A stretch of 64,000 nucleotides of DNA from Dolomedes plantarius (lineage: Eukaryota; Arthropoda; Arachnida; Araneae; Dolomedidae). Below are positions 16,669-29,512 of the stretch, in pieces (within the stretch, counting starts at the first letter, position 1; each line of letters begins with the position of its first letter). A program made the position numbers and the translations under genes. The stretch lies in the NCBI GenBank assembly GCA_907164885.2, contig OU015500.1, positions 52,589,033 to 52,653,032 of the forward strand, read 5' to 3'. The notes under the pieces were generated by a model. It had not been told where the DNA came from, ran no database searches, and saw nothing but the letters and a program-made list of their open reading frames with translations.

Positions 16669-17045
16669 GTATCTAATAACCCGAAAAACAATATTTACAT
16701 TCTTTGAAAGAACAAGTAAATTTTACTTATCTAATGGAATCTACAGTACCGACCATAAAAACACTTTCTATCTGATGATATTCATTTAAACGGTAAAAGA
16801 AAAAAAAATAATTTGTTTCTATATTTACACTTCCGCACAACATGATAATTAAAATTGCTTGAACTCTGATTAAGTAAATTGCGCTTAATCATAAAACTGG
16901 GCACAAGAATGTTTATCTTGAAGTGCATTAATCAATTACTCCAACTGTAAAGAGTTCCTGTTAAATTTTCATTAAATCTTAATCCTAATTAATTAATAGA
17001 TTTGGATCCAAACCTGAATAACATCTATATCCATTCTGAGTAATG
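16669..17045. other. AT-rich DNA, nothing recognised
   Basis: Short AT-rich spacer between the solo LTR and the tandem array. No frame, terminal repeat or known motif was seen. Confidence 0.5.
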
Positions 17046-18379
17046 AGAAAAGAAAATAATTTTTTCTCAGGTTTCATTCTTATTTGTTTTGAAAAAATAT
17101 CAATTAAAATCTTATGAAAATGGATTTGTACTTTCGTCTCTCAAATATTTTACACTAGAAAGACGACTGCCGTCATTTTAACGGTTTGGGACATACTATT
17201 GAGCGCTAAGTCTGTATTTTTGTCCTCAGACTTCTGAAAAAAACAAACAAAAAACTGAAAAAATTATTTTCTTTTGTCAGAAAATAATTTTTTCTCAGGT
17301 TTCATTCTTATTTATTTTGAAAAAATATCAATTAAAATCTTATGAAAATGGATTTGTACTTTCGTCTCTCAAATATTTTACACTACAAAGACGACTGCCG
17401 TCATTTTAACGGTTTGGGACATACTATTGAGCGCTAAGTCTGTATTTTTGTCCTCAGACTTCTGAAAAAAACAAACAAAAAACTGAAAAAATTATTTTCT
17501 GACAAAAGAAAATAATTTTTTCTCAGGTTTCATTCTTATTTATTTTGAAAAAATATCAATTAAAATCTTATGAAAATGGATTTGTACTTTCGTCTCTCAA
17601 ATATTTTACACTACAAAGACGACTGCCGTCATTTTAACGGTTTGGGACATACTATTGAGCGCTAAGTCTGTATTTTTGTCCTCAGACTTCTGAAAAAAAC
17701 AAACAAAAAACTGAAAAAATTATTTTCTGACAAAAGAAAATAATTTTTTCTCAGGTTTCATTCTTATTTATTTTGAAAAAATATCAATTAAAATCTTATG
17801 AAAATGGATTTGTACTTTCGTCTCTCAAATATTTTACACTACAAAGACGACTGCCGTCATTTTAACGGTTTGGGACATACTATTGAGCGCTAAGTCTGTA
17901 TTTTTGTCCTCAGACTTCTGAAAAAAACAAACAAAAAACTGAAAAAATTATTTTCTGACAAAAGAAAATAATTTTTTCTCAGGTTTCATTCTTATTTATT
18001 TTGAAAAAAATATCAATTAAAATCTTATGAAAATGGATTTGTACTTTCGTCTCTCAAATATTTTACACTACAAAGACGACTGCCGTCATTTTAACGGTTT
18101 GGGACATACTATTGAGCGCTAAGTCTGTATTTTTGTCCTCAGACTTCTGAAAAAAACAAACAAAAAACTGAAAAAATTATTTTCTGACAAAAGAAAATAA
18201 TTTTTTCTCAGGTTTCATTCTTATTTATTTTGAAAAAATATCAATTAAAATCTTATGAAAATGGATTTGTACATTCGTCTCTCAAATATTTTACACTACA
18301 AAGACGACTGCCGTCATTTTAACGGTTTGGGACATACTATTGAGCGCTAAGTCTGTATTTTTGTCCTCAGACTTCTGAA
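17046..18379 (+). repeat. 228-bp tandem array (6 units) built on a transposon end
   Basis: TTTTTTCTCAGG recurs at 228-bp steps (17066, 17294, 17522, 17750, 17978, then 229 to 18207). Each unit contains about 100 bp of DNA outside the piggyBac-type MITE terminus, the first ~80 bp of the MITE, and a ~38-bp A-rich filler. Units are almost identical. Unit 1 alone has the intact terminus CACTAGAAAG; units 2-6 have CACTACAAAG. The junction between units 1 and 2 carries an inverted 30-bp block. The last unit runs into the rest of the MITE. Confidence 0.95.
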
Positions 18380-18882
18380 ATTTTATTACTTTTTTACATT
18401 TTGCGCGAAATATGCACACACATTTACAAAATTATATTCGATAGTAAAGAGGGGAAGAAAATGTGTTATATACCTACTAAGACTAAGAGCCGTCGATTTG
18501 ACGGCAATACAGAAAACAGGGAGAAATCTTTAAAATAATACCGGAAAAATGTTACTTACTTTTCCTCTCTTCCCTCTTTTGCAAATAACAGAAATATTGG
18601 CTCTCTTCGAAAATATTGGTGTTGAAAAATAGCGACTGCACAAACCTTGCATATATTATTACGGATAAACTATACCAGGTTGTCAGCTCAGCATATTTGC
18701 AGGAAAATATAACTAAATATATACTAATTTATTATATATAGAGGTACGAAATAGCTAAAAATTTAAAGTATTTAACCATTGAAAAAAATGATAAATATTT
18801 TAAGTTCATGATTTTATTTTTAATCATCAAAATGACGGAGTTGAGTCTTTTTAGTAAGAAAAAAATTCCCGTCTATCTAGTG
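17153..18882 (+). mobile_element. piggyBac-type MITE with amplified left end
   Basis: The left terminus CACTAGAAAGACGACTGCCG and right terminus (in reverse) CACTAGATAGACGGGAATT lie next to TTTA and TTAA. Close relatives at 45771-46356 and 59539-61694 share these ends and a common interior. Removing five extra 228-bp units leaves about 590 bp, the same as the 586-bp copy at 45771. TTAA targets and CACTAGAAAG ends resemble piggyBac (CCCTAGAAAG). No coding capacity. Confidence 0.85.
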
Positions 18883-18886
18883 TTAA

Positions 18887-19694
18887 ATAGTACGACTTGA
18901 ATATCAATAAGTTTAATCTTCTTCTGTTATATATAAACAAGACGGTGTATAATATATAATTTATCACCAACATTTAACCCCTGATCAATGGTAAAAATTT
19001 TAATGATGAAAAACAACATATCAATAAAATTCTTCTAGTAATACAAAGTTGTTGAATTTTATAACTTCAACCAAATTTAGCAACTGTATATGGTTTGGTT
19101 GGTTTGGTTTGGAGCGCTAAGGTCAACTTTATGCTAAACGAGGGCTAATTAGACCACAACTGTATATGTGTTACCTAGAACTGTTAAGTCATTTCATTCA
19201 TTTCTGGAGTGTATTTAGACGGTTCTAAACCTCCCCGGGGGAGACGGCAAATTTGCCTTTTCAAGGGGTGAAAATTCAAACGTTGAACTTCTGCAGGTTT
19301 TTAAAGCTATTTCAAATTTCCTTTCCTTTTATTTTTTGGAATTTTAAGAGCTTGAGCTCATGTGGTTTTAAAGATCAGAAAAATGTCTATAAAATGCGTT
19401 TACTAACAGTTAAAAAGGATCTTATACGAACTCTTTAGCACCTAGTGTATTTTAAATAAACTTTAAAGGTGTAGGTCGGTAAGATTTTTTCTGAAAAGGT
19501 AACGGTGTTAATACAGAAAAGGAAAAACATGAAAAAAAAAATCACTATAAATAGAGCAAAAAAGGAATTATTTTCGTGAATACATTTCTTTCTCGAAGCA
19601 GCGTTCTTCGTTAGAAAACGAAAAAGAAGAGGTACACAGTACAAGGAAAGCCAAAAATACTGTGCAGAGGGTGATAAGACAAAATAAAATACTG

Positions 19695-19754
<60 letters not shown>

Positions 19755-21404
19755 GGTTTTACTCATAATTAACTAGTTTTGAGTTTTCTTTTCATATAAG
19801 GTCAATACAGTTATAGCTGCTCCACCTTATCAAGAGCAGTTCAACTCACTTTCAAGAACAATTGCATATACTCACTGGGAATGAAGGTAAACTGACGGGA
19901 AGTTTGTCTGTGACATAAACACAATGTTGGGACATACATATCGTAGATTTATCACCTGTTTTCCTAATATCATGCGTTAATTTCCACTTGAAAGCAGAAA
20001 AGCGGATGTTAGTGATTTATTGTAAAGCACAGGATTTCCTGAGTAACTTTCTATATAAATAGATTCCGGTAAATATCCTACTTATTGTTTGATACTGTAA
20101 AAAAACAGCCTTTTCACGTATAAAATATTCGGTAAAATGTCTGCTTTTTTTTCAGACTAATTGGTTTAATCAAGCTAAAACTTTTTGAGAAATATGTAGG
20201 ATTGTTTCGATTTGGAAATAAATAGTGCAAATTTTAGTGAATATTTTTAAATAAATGATATAACTGTTTATATATTCAACATAATATATGGCAGGAGTGT
20301 TTAAAAGTGACAAAAGTAGACATTCGGTTACCATATTTTTGTATTAACTTAGATACTGACATTAACATATATTGTCCAATTTTTAAGCATTTATTTTACA
20401 ACGTGTGTGTTTCGAACTGATTGCAACGTTACAATGTACATACCTAAAATCTTCTAGCCTCGAAATTATGGCTGACAACGGCATAAAAATTCGAAACACA
20501 ATGATAAAGGCATAGAGATTACCAATTATATTTTCTTCAAGTAAAGAATTACTACTTAATTAAACGGAGCGTTATCAGCAGAAAATTTTAATGCATTTTT
20601 CTTAAAGAGGAAGTAATGTATAATCGCTACACTAATTAGAAAATCTCGTTTCAAATTTCAAAATTAATTAATCTTTATGTAAGCAGAAATTCGAGCATTT
20701 CATTAAATACACAAAATGAATACCGATATTGTAAGCTCTTGCAATATAAGAGGGCGCAAAATTCGAGAAAACCCCGTCAACAGATAGTTGAATGTGTACG
20801 CTTCATTTAGCCGATTTAAAAATCCCATTACTTCGGGTGCAAGGAGCTTTTAGGAAGATAGTCGTCGAGTTTCCTTTTAGCACAGTAATAACGAAAACAG
20901 CTCTAAATCTTACACAACACTTAATAACAAAGTATTAAATATCACTTCCATTCCCCTATAATCGGGTATTTGTGGTTGTGGAAGACATAATCCTCACAGT
21001 GTTTACTCGGAATACTTATGCGAAAGAATGGATTGCAGAGAAGGGTAAGTGTACTCACGAGAATTAGCGAAGCAATTAAATGCACAGTTATTCACTAACT
21101 CATTTATTAATGCCTGGGTTAACGAGATGATACAAATCAATGGTAGCGTACTTCACTTGATCGGAGTGGCAATTTTAGCAAATTTAAATATTTATTTTTC
21201 ATACTTAAAACGTTAACATAAACTAAAAGTTCTTGAGAAATAACATTCTTATTTTTATAATTTAATTATGAGACGCTGTTTCCTTTAATATTGACCGCAG
21301 CTTAAACGTTTACCACACAAAGCATGCACTTAACGACTCGGAGGCAAATAACACTTCATCGTCAGGTCAGGAATTTTTCCTAATACATATTTTTTTAGAT
21401 TCAA
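18887..21404. other. AT-rich DNA without gene
   Basis: No frame with recognisable domains. A (TA)n tract is listed at 19699-19751. Around 19220-19245 there is a short palindrome (CTCCCCGGGGGAG), an isolated GC island with no other context. Confidence 0.5.
19699..19751. repeat. (TA)n microsatellite
   Basis: About 53 bp of pure TA dinucleotides. Unlike most others in the window it has no visible transposon terminus next to it. Confidence 0.95.
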
Positions 21405-21595
21405 ATAAAAGTATTCTTTAGTATTTTTTAATTAAAAAAAAGTATTCGTAAATATTTTTAAAATTTAAATAAAAGTATTCTTTAGTATATTTTAATTAAA
21501 ACAGTATTTAAATATTTTTAAAATTTAAGTAAAAGTATTCGTAAATATTTTTTAAATTTCAAATAAAAGTATTCGTAAATATTTTTTGGCAAATT
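21405..21595 (+). repeat. Degenerate tandem repeat, AAATAAAAGTATTC units
   Basis: Blocks of AAATAAAAGTATTC(G)TAAATATTTTTTAA-type sequence recur at least four times with alternating TTTAGTA and GTAAATA variants, spaced roughly 60 bp. It is AT-only low-complexity sequence with no coding meaning. Confidence 0.8.
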
Positions 21596-23339
21596 ATAGA
21601 AAAAGAAGTTTAAAATTTAAAATTTCCAAAAAAGTTTATAATATTTGAAAGAGAAAGATTATGTTACTACTCCTAACCTGAATACGTGTGAAATAGCTTA
21701 ATATCATACAGTTAATTAAAATATTAATCAGAACCTGAGATAGTTTGTTCAAATCCTACACGAAAACGTTTTAATACAATTTCACATGTTTCTGTCATTG
21801 ATCCCGCATTAAAAAATTATTATGGAATGTTATTATTGGGGAAAAATATTTAGAGTGCGAATTAGTATTTTTCCCTCTTTCTTACAATTGAACAAAGTCA
21901 TTAAATTTTACAAAACACAAACTTTCACAACGCATTGAAAACTTTGGTCAGAAAGGTAATTTTCTTTTTTCAAAATGAAATGCATTGCTAGCAAAATACC
22001 GAGAATGATAAATAATGCATTTTAATATGTCCAAAAGACAGTCTTTACAGAAATAGAAAATTCAGGTAATGAATTGAAGTTAGTACCTTATTTTTGTACC
22101 TCTCTGACTAATTTTTTAAGTTTCTATGGTAAGAGTTCTTTCAAAATTCCTAGCAATTTCCTCATACCACTTTTCGACAAGATATTTATTTTTAATTGGA
22201 GTTGCCATAAAGAAAGTCCCGCCTATTGCTCCTCGGCTTGATGATGAACTGTACATAAGTTCGAAGTAGTAGTTGTCCCTTTAATTTTATCCTGGATTTC
22301 AAGAAACTGTGTGCTCCTGTGTTATATATTTGGCTTTCAAAGGGGGCCGTTTGGGTACCTAGTGAACTGCAGGCCCTCTACTGCCATACGCCATCTGATT
22401 CCATTCCATAAGGTGTCTACCTAGCGAACCGAGACAGGTGTTTGGCTGTGAATACGTTGACACAAGGTATTCACAACCATTATTAACCACCATTATTAAC
22501 AAGGCTCAACCAAGGCTCAACAACCATTATTAACCACAAAACATTTAAAACACTAAACTTAACAACTAAAAGAAATCTCTACTCGAGATAAAAGCACTCT
22601 CACTACATGTACGGCTGGGAAAATGACTTGCCAAGGCATCCGAAAGTATGACAAAAGTTAGCTAGAGAGAAAAGCAGTGTAGCATAAAGCTACACAATTT
22701 TGAATTTTAATTATTGCATATAAGTTTTTCGCAATTTTTTCCAGCGCATTTTGGTAGTTGAAAATATTTAGTCACTTGGCATATTTGGCGAAGTTCTTTT
22801 GTCCCTTTCATCGCCGGAGACTGTCGTCGCTGACCGGTTGCATTGCTTTATTTTACCAGAAATTGTTATGTGGCAAGCGCCAAACTGGCGGTATTTTTCA
22901 CCTTTTTCCGGGGCGCGAATTTCAACATTCGTTTGCAGGACGTCTAGGGAATTAGACGGGTTTCTTGTTGATCTAGATGCGTTTACACGTTGAAGAAGCA
23001 CGTGTTGGATATCCTTAATAACTAGGCCTAAACTCTTTCTGCAGCACACTTTCCAAACCCACAAATTTATGAGCTCTGCTTAAATAAAAGAAAGTGTCAC
23101 AGGTATGTATTAGCCTATAATAACTGTTGTTACCTATACGATCACGACCCACTTCACCACAATCAGGTTCTTCCTTTTTTATTCCAACTCGCGCATCTGC
23201 TCATAACACTGGCATTAGACTATCATATGCAAATTGAAAAGTTATCATTTTCGCAGTGAAGCCACCACGTATATTTCAGTGCATACCACTACCTTCAGTT
23301 TATTTTCATTTTGTTTCAGTAGATTAAGTAAATCCGATT
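21596..23339. other. Unassigned; GC-richer block at 22760-23060
   Basis: Between 22760 and 23060 both strands are open for 60-98 codons and base composition is less AT-rich than around it. The 98-residue minus frame (22768-23064) has no family I recognise, no signal peptide and no obvious domain. It could be an exon, or part of an unidentified repeat. At 22475-22535 the words AACCATTATTAACCA and AAGGCTCAAC repeat. Confidence 0.35.
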
Positions 23340-23525
23340 TTCTGAAAGTTAGTTAAGAATTTATGCTGAGGTGTAAGCATTATAGTATTTCTAATCTCCA
23401 TAAATTTTCATATTACCACAAAAATAAATTTAATGAATTGCCACCTGAATCGCCAGTAATTTTCCGCTAGTTTTTTGGGGTTAATTTTTGCAGTCTGATT
23501 CTTGAGACTTCATTACTATTTACTT
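23340..23525 (-). repeat. Dispersed repeat, inverted partner at 40795-40970
   Basis: In reverse it reads GAAGTCTCAAGAATCAGACTGC, then TTCATTAAATTTATTTTTG and AAAATTTATGGAGATTA, and the same blocks occur in that order at 40795-40970. It ends where the Helitron at 23536 begins. Family unknown, no coding. Confidence 0.7.
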
Positions 23526-23535
23526 TTATATAGTA

Positions 23536-24274
23536 CTAGCTGAATACCCCTGCTTCGCTACGAAGTACATTCAAATTAAATACAACGGTCAATGTATGCA
23601 ATTAATGCCAAAACACATATATATGTAAAAAAATCGTAACGATATTTTTATAGACAAAATAACGTAGAAGAAAATATTCAAATTAAATACAAAGGTCAAT
23701 GTATGCAATCAATTTATATATTTAATATGCATAAAACATACTAATTTTAATTAAATTCTTAAAAAACTTCCATCTCAATTAGTCTTGTGGTTTAATTTTA
23801 TTTTTTACCGTGTTTTAATATTTTTTTTCAATTTATTTCGTTGTTTATGCACGAGACGCAAAATTAATTTAAAGTATTACAAAAAGAAAAAAACCACGTG
23901 ATCAGCATTTAATAAATTAAATTCTAAAAATTAATCTTTAAAAATTTACTAAAAATCAGAAAATGAAGATAAAGAATTGAAAAAGATTTCATTTTAAAGG
24001 AAACTTTATGATCTTTCTCATGATATACATTTTATAACCCCTAGTTTATTATTTTAAATGAAAACTTTAAAGAATGTTGCAAAGACAGCTTAAAAATTTA
24101 ATTTTAAAAAATCTAAGAAGAATTTTTCAAAAATATTTCTTAGTGCACCCCTACACTATAAGAAAAATCCCCATGCAAAATGTCAGCCCTTTAGGTCCAG
24201 TGGTTTGGCATGTGCGTTATCTGTCAGTCAGCCAGTCAGTCAGTCAGTAACGGAACTGTTTTATATGTATATAT
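23536..24274 (-). mobile_element. Non-autonomous Helitron, copy A
   Basis: On the minus strand the element runs from about 24274 (degenerate TATATAAAACAGTTCCG start) to GTACTTCGTAGCGAAGC...TTCAGCTAG at 23536, followed by T. A short hairpin, CCGTAGC/GCGCGG in the consensus, lies about 10 bp before CTAG. Insertion between A and T without target duplication, a TC start in better copies and a CTAG end are Helitron hallmarks. The same family occurs at 25855, 42668, 54766 and 62032. Confidence 0.75.
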
Positions 24275-25096
24275 TTTACTAACTTTATTTTGCATGTACT
24301 TTGAATATTCGTTCTCGCATTATCATTGTCATTTAAGAAAGACTATTATATGTGTGTAGACCATAAACATTGACGACGGACCATTTGTTAGCATTAACAA
24401 AGTTTTTATTGCTCATATCAAGGTGAATGGGGAAAATTCCCGCTCGTGGAATCACATCCACACAAAGCAACGTTTGGGTTACAACTGAAGAATTTTTGTC
24501 TACGTCATAACAGAAGCCGCCTAGCGCATGCACTCAGACAATCATTGAACAACAAAACTCAGACAAAAAATACTACATACTGCCCTGTACCCTAGTATAA
24601 ACCCATCAAAAATACTTATGGTATTTAGCTGATTGTTTGGCATAGAAAACATTAACATGAGTTTCAAAATTTTTATCTCACAATCAATCTGTCACTGTAC
24701 ATATCGCGGAGTCTTTAGGTCCCAAAATTCCATTCATATATGATTTACAGAAAAAGTAAGAAATGATATATTTTTAGAAAATAACCAGCATATCTGTGCA
24801 TTTAGACAATTTTCAAAAGAAATAAGAAAAAAAACATCCGTGCTTTTAACTATACACATACACTACTGTACCAATAGGTATGAAAATGAAAAAAAATCAG
24901 GTTTCAGGAATTGTTCGTTTATGCTTTACATGCCATTTAATAAGTTTTGTATCTAAAATGGCCGGATAATAAATTCTTAACTTTTATTTCGTATGTAAAA
25001 AGGTAAAGCCATGCTTTGAGTATTTACACATATACTTGAATTTCGAAGCTTTAACCTAACAGTAGGTGAAAAAGACAAAACATTCTTCTAAAATGC
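24275..25096. other. AT-rich DNA, nothing recognised
   Basis: No frame with a domain and no terminal repeats seen. Confidence 0.5.
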
Positions 25097-25510
25097 GAGG
25101 CACTTGTCGTTTTTAGACATTCACCGGAATGGGAATAATCGGGCAGACAACGCCTTGGGGACACCAGACCAGTAATGGTCAGCGTCGAATGCTGACGGCC
25201 ACCTTAACTCACACCGCAAGACTGTTGGTCATTCATTAAAGGGGGCACCATGTAGGCGGCAGCACTACCCCCTACAAGCCGGTCCCGTAATTTAGAACCG
25301 AGTCAAGTGACGAGACCGGAACACTTGACGTCACACCTCCAGAGGTAAATTTGAGGATTTGGAGGACATTGCAGCCATGGCATGTATTACGTGCACCATC
25401 CGCCATTAGTGTACATGGCGGTGGATTTGGCAGAGACCGGCATCGAAACAGCAACCTTCAGATCACTCTAGCTCGACGCCTTTTGCTAACCAGGCCACCG
25501 CTCCCACTAA
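25097..25510 (-). mobile_element. tRNA-derived SINE, copy 1
   Basis: On the minus strand the head reads GGTGGCCTGGTTAGCAAAAG (A-box-like) and further GGTTGCTGTTTCGATGCC (degenerate B box), the internal Pol III promoter of a tRNA-related SINE. The body contains TTTACCTCTGGAGGTGTG and TCTCGTCACTTGACTC, shared with 43425-43600. The distal part contains GTAGGGGGTAGTGCTGCC and GGCACTTGTCG-type blocks shared with 41350-41575. No protein is encoded. Confidence 0.75.
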
Positions 25511-26990
25511 AACACAAAAAAAGGCAAACATTCCGTTATTTCTCGTTTTAGGTCTTTGGCATTTGAGAACTTTTATCCCTTAATAATGACAACAAGCGAA
25601 TTTTTCAAAGAGTATTGGAAAGAATTGTTCGGGTAAATACAAATGTGATAACATAGGAAGAACCCGAACTTTTGTGTAGGGTATTTGCACCCACCTCTCC
25701 CCCCCCCTGGAACTGAACAAATTTTTCAAATATTAATTTATTTAGAAAATAAATGAAAGTTCATGATATGTATTTGAAAATATAGTTATAGACAAACAAG
25801 CAGGTCTCAAACTTTATGCAATAGGGCTGACTTAGAATTATATACAATCCCTAATCTCTATATATATAACAGTTCTGTAACTGATTAACTGACTGATTGA
25901 CAGATAACGCACAGACCAAACCGCTGGACCTAAAAGGCTGAAATTTTGTATGGCGATTCTTCATATAGTGTAGGGGTGCCCTAAGAAACATTTTTCAAAA
26001 TCGAATTTTTAAGCTGCTTTTGTAACATTCCTTAAAATTTGCATTTAAAATAATACTCTGAGGGTTATAAAATTTATATGACGAGAAAGATCATGAAAAT
26101 TCTTTTAAAATGAAATCTTTTTCGAATCTTACCTCCTTTTTCTGATTTTTGCTGTATTTTTAAGGATTAATTTTTTGAACTGAATTTATTAAATACTTAT
26201 CACGTGGTTTCTTTTCTTTTTGTGATAATTTAAATTAATTTTACGTGACAAGCATAACAATGAAATAAATTGACAAAATTATATTAAAATACGGTAAAAG
26301 ATAAAATTTAACCACTAGACTAATTGAGATGGAAGTGTTTTAAGAATTTAATTCTAATTAGCATGTTTTATGGATATTAAACATACAAATTAATTGCATA
26401 CATTGACCGTTGTATTTAATTTGAATATTTTCTTCTACATTATTTTGTCTACAAAAATATCCGTTACGATATTTTTATGAAAATATTTTTTTTTGTTTTT
26501 TTTTTCGTATTAATTGCAAAAAGATTGACCGTTGTATATTATTAAGGGATAAAAGTGTCATTATTAAGGGATAAAAGTTTATTTTAAATATATTTTTTTG
26601 CTTTTTTTCAATTAATTGCACACAATCCCCGTGGTATTTAATCTCAATGTACTCCGTAGCGACAGGGCCGGCGCTAGGGGTGGGCAAGCCGGGCCCTTGC
26701 CCGGGGCGGCAACATTAGGAGGCGGCAAATGGGCTGTAAAATTAACTAGTTTATGAAGAAAATGTTTAAAACAAGATTCATTTGTATACTTATGAAAAAT
26801 TAATAGGTGGAATTTTAATAAAATTTGTTTTTAATATGTTTTACGAACTTTTAAGTAGAGGTACCCACTCACTTCAAAAATCCTCAAGCATGAGAACGAC
26901 ATAAGAAGGTTGAGGTATGTAGTTTTTAAATAAGCTTCAGAGATAAATTATTGGTACGAGGTGCTTCTACGAATTGTTTCAACAATATAA

Positions 26991-28285
26991 ATGCTTGTTC
27001 AAAATTGTTTAGCCCTCCGAGGTACAAGTGACAAACTTTACGGTTTCGGTAATGGTAATTTTTTACAAATTATTCAATTACTTGCTCAGTTTGATCCAGT
27101 AATGGAGGAGTATATCCGCAGAGTGCTCAAAAAAGAGGAAGTTAAAGTCCACTATCTCGGAAACGATATTCAAAATGAAATAATTATTCTTTTAAGTGAA
27201 AATATAACATCTCACACTATTAGTAAGATTATAAACCTTAAATATTATTCAATAATTCTAGATTGTACTCCTGATGTCAGCAAGATCGAGCAAATGACAG
27301 TCTTAGTAAGGTATGTATTCATTGACAAATCCAATCCCAATGAGGTTTCCATTAAAATTAATGAAAGCTTTATAGGCTTTTTTCCGGTTGAAAGATCGAC
27401 GGGCTCTGAACTCTCAACTCTAATACTTAAAAGACTTGTAACATTGGGATTACATTTGCAGGATATGAGGAGACAGGCTTACGATAATGGGGCCAGCATG
27501 AGAGGCGATAAATCGGGGGTATAATCTAGAATAAAAGCGTTAAATCCACAAGCATTTTACCTCCCATGGAGTAGTCACTCATTAAACTTGGTCGTTAATG
27601 ACATGGCAAAGGCATCCTTCGAAGCCGCCAATTTTTTAATTATGGTCCAAAAAATATATCAATTTTTTTCCTCATCAACTTTTCGATGGACCATATTAAT
27701 AAAATATGTTCAGCGACTAACTTTGAAACCCCTAAGTGATACTCCTTGGGAAAGCCGAATAGATGCATTAAAACCACTGAGCTATCAATTAGGAGGGATA
27801 TACGATGCTTTATTTGCTGTTTGTAATAATTCGGAGATTGACAACTCTATAAGAGTTGAGGTTTCTGGACTATTAAGTTGTGTTAAACAATTTAAGTTCT
27901 TATGCTCCATTGTAATTTGGTACAAAATCTTAAATTGTATCAATCCAATAAGTAAGATCTTGCAGACAAAAGACTATGACTTACCATCTGCTATGGAACT
28001 CTTGAAAAATTGTAAAGATTTTTTCAAGGATCTTAGATCGAACACGGCCTTTAATGAAATGCTTTGCGATGCTCGAGAACTCGCCGACGAAATTGACATA
28101 CCGGCTAACTTTGAGCTCACCCAGCCACGTCATGGAGTTCGAAGAAGGAATGTTAATTTTGACTATGAGGCACGAGATGATCCGATAGAAGATCCTACTT
28201 TGAAATATAAGGCAGAGTTTTATTTTTCACATTTGACCAAGCTATCAATGCACTTGAATCCAGGTTTGATTTGATCAGTACCCAC
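26991..28285 (+). pseudogene. hAT transposase, ZMYM1-like, N-terminal and central part
   Basis: From about 26991 the frame gives NCLALRGTSDKL, then YYSIILDCTPDVSKIEQM with the first catalytic Asp, and AYDNGASMRGDKSGV with the second, all typical of the DUF4371/RNase H fold in ZMYM1-like hAT transposases. A TAA at 27522 replaces a likely Gln; the frame continues as RIKALNPQAFYLPWSSHSLN and on to about 28230. A frameshift near 28220 is needed to keep the expected QAINALESRF reading up to 28285. The upstream TTF-type zinc finger is absent. The reading resumes after the nested element at 29572. The enzyme would cut and rejoin element ends in the nucleus; this copy cannot. Confidence 0.9.
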
Positions 28286-28446
28286 CATTGGCGGCTCCAA
28301 GGCGGGGGGGGGGGGGGAATAGGGGCAATTGCCCCTCCCAAAAAAGCCCGGCGTATTTTTTTTCAAGCCTAAAATTATATAATCGTAGGACTAATACTAA
28401 ATGAGTTTAAATTTAAAATGAGACTATGTTTATATATATATATATA

Positions 28447-29478
28447 CACCGAAGAGCCATTACATTATGACCACCTGTTTAATACGACGTAGGACCATCT
28501 TTCGCCCTCAAAACGGCCAATACCCGGCGTGGCATTGACTCGACAAGGTGCTGATATGTAGTCTGAGGTATCTGGTACCAAACGCTCACCAACTGGTCTT
28601 GCAATTCTAGCACATTGCGAGGTTACCACACTGTTACCATGAATGGGTGAACCTGGTCTGCAACAATTTTCACGTAGCGCACAGACTTCAGGGATTGTTC
28701 TATGGAGATTATGGGTCCTAATGTGCTCCATGAAAACATCGCCCATACCATAATACCGCCGCCACCAGCATGTCCCCGTCCAATTGTACATCCGGAAGCC
28801 AGGATTTCCGTTGGAAATCGGCGTATTCGCACGCACCCATCGATGTGATGGACCAGAAAACGTGATTCGTCGGACCATGCAACTTTCTTCCATTCTTCTA
28901 GGGTCCATTTCCGATGATCCTTGACCCATTGCAGGCGCTACTGGCGATGACGTGCCGTCAGAGCAGGCCGCCGGCTTCGGCCACCGGCTTCGTAGACCCA
29001 TACCCAGTAGAGAACGCTGTACTGTGTGTTGGGAAACACTGGCTGGGTCACCACTGTTGTAGCTGCTGGTAATTTAGGCTGTTGTAGCTCTTCCGTCACG
29101 GCGAATAATGCGTAACAGTATCCGATCTCCTCTGGAATCAATGCGCAGCGGGCGACACACCGCTGGCCGGCAACTTTTCGTTTCACCATCCATGCACCAC
29201 TTTCGGTACGTGCTCACAACGACAGCACGTGAACAGCCCACCAAATTCACCGTTTCTGATATCAACGTTCCCAGGCGCCGAGCCATAACGATTTGACCTT
29301 TATCGAAGTCTGATAAATCGGCTTCTTTTCCCATTATGTCGCTAATCACACTATGTTTGGAAAGACAATGCATGGACCCTTTATATACTCCAACTTCAGC
29401 CGCGCACGCGCCGTGGTTTTTTTTCTGGGCGAGCTCATTGTTACAGAAGGAGGGTGGTCATAACGTAATGCCTCTTCG

Positions 29479-29481
<3 letters not shown>
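28447..29481 (-). mobile_element. Tc1/mariner element with internal deletion
   Basis: Ends read CACCGAAGAGCCATTACA and, in reverse, CACCGAAGAGGCATTACG, each next to TA, with (TA)n on both sides. The 1035-bp element is shorter than a complete Tc1 (about 1.3-1.6 kb). A transposase on the minus strand lacks part of its DDE domain. It is the innermost layer of the nest. Confidence 0.92.
28479..29334 (-). pseudogene. Tc1-type transposase, deleted and frameshifted
   Basis: The start ATG at 29334 gives [20 protein letters not shown], then [21 protein letters not shown], a paired-like helix-turn-helix, and [11 protein letters not shown], the GRPR-type linker. MGLRSR near 29001 begins the next segment in another frame. 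AWSDESRF (first Asp) and GGGGIMVWAMFSWSTLGPI follow. After HPFMVTV the reading jumps directly to NVLELQDQLVSVWYQIPQTTYQHL and ends SY-stop at 28479. The section that should hold the second and third catalytic residues (around QQDNAPCH and SPDLNPIEHLWD) is missing. At least two frameshifts also occur. No active product. Confidence 0.9.

Positions 29482-29512
<31 letters not shown>

Noticed and set aside
17046..18379. CRISPR-like or satellite centromere array
   Set aside because: Units are 228 bp with no spacers, contain a transposon end, and only six copies exist; the genome is animal.
25272..25551. 60-66 codon frames on both strands
   Set aside because: They lie within a tRNA-derived SINE, which is non-coding.
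28623..29189. Several overlapping minus frames treated as separate small genes
   Set aside because: They are frameshifted parts of one Tc1 transposase.
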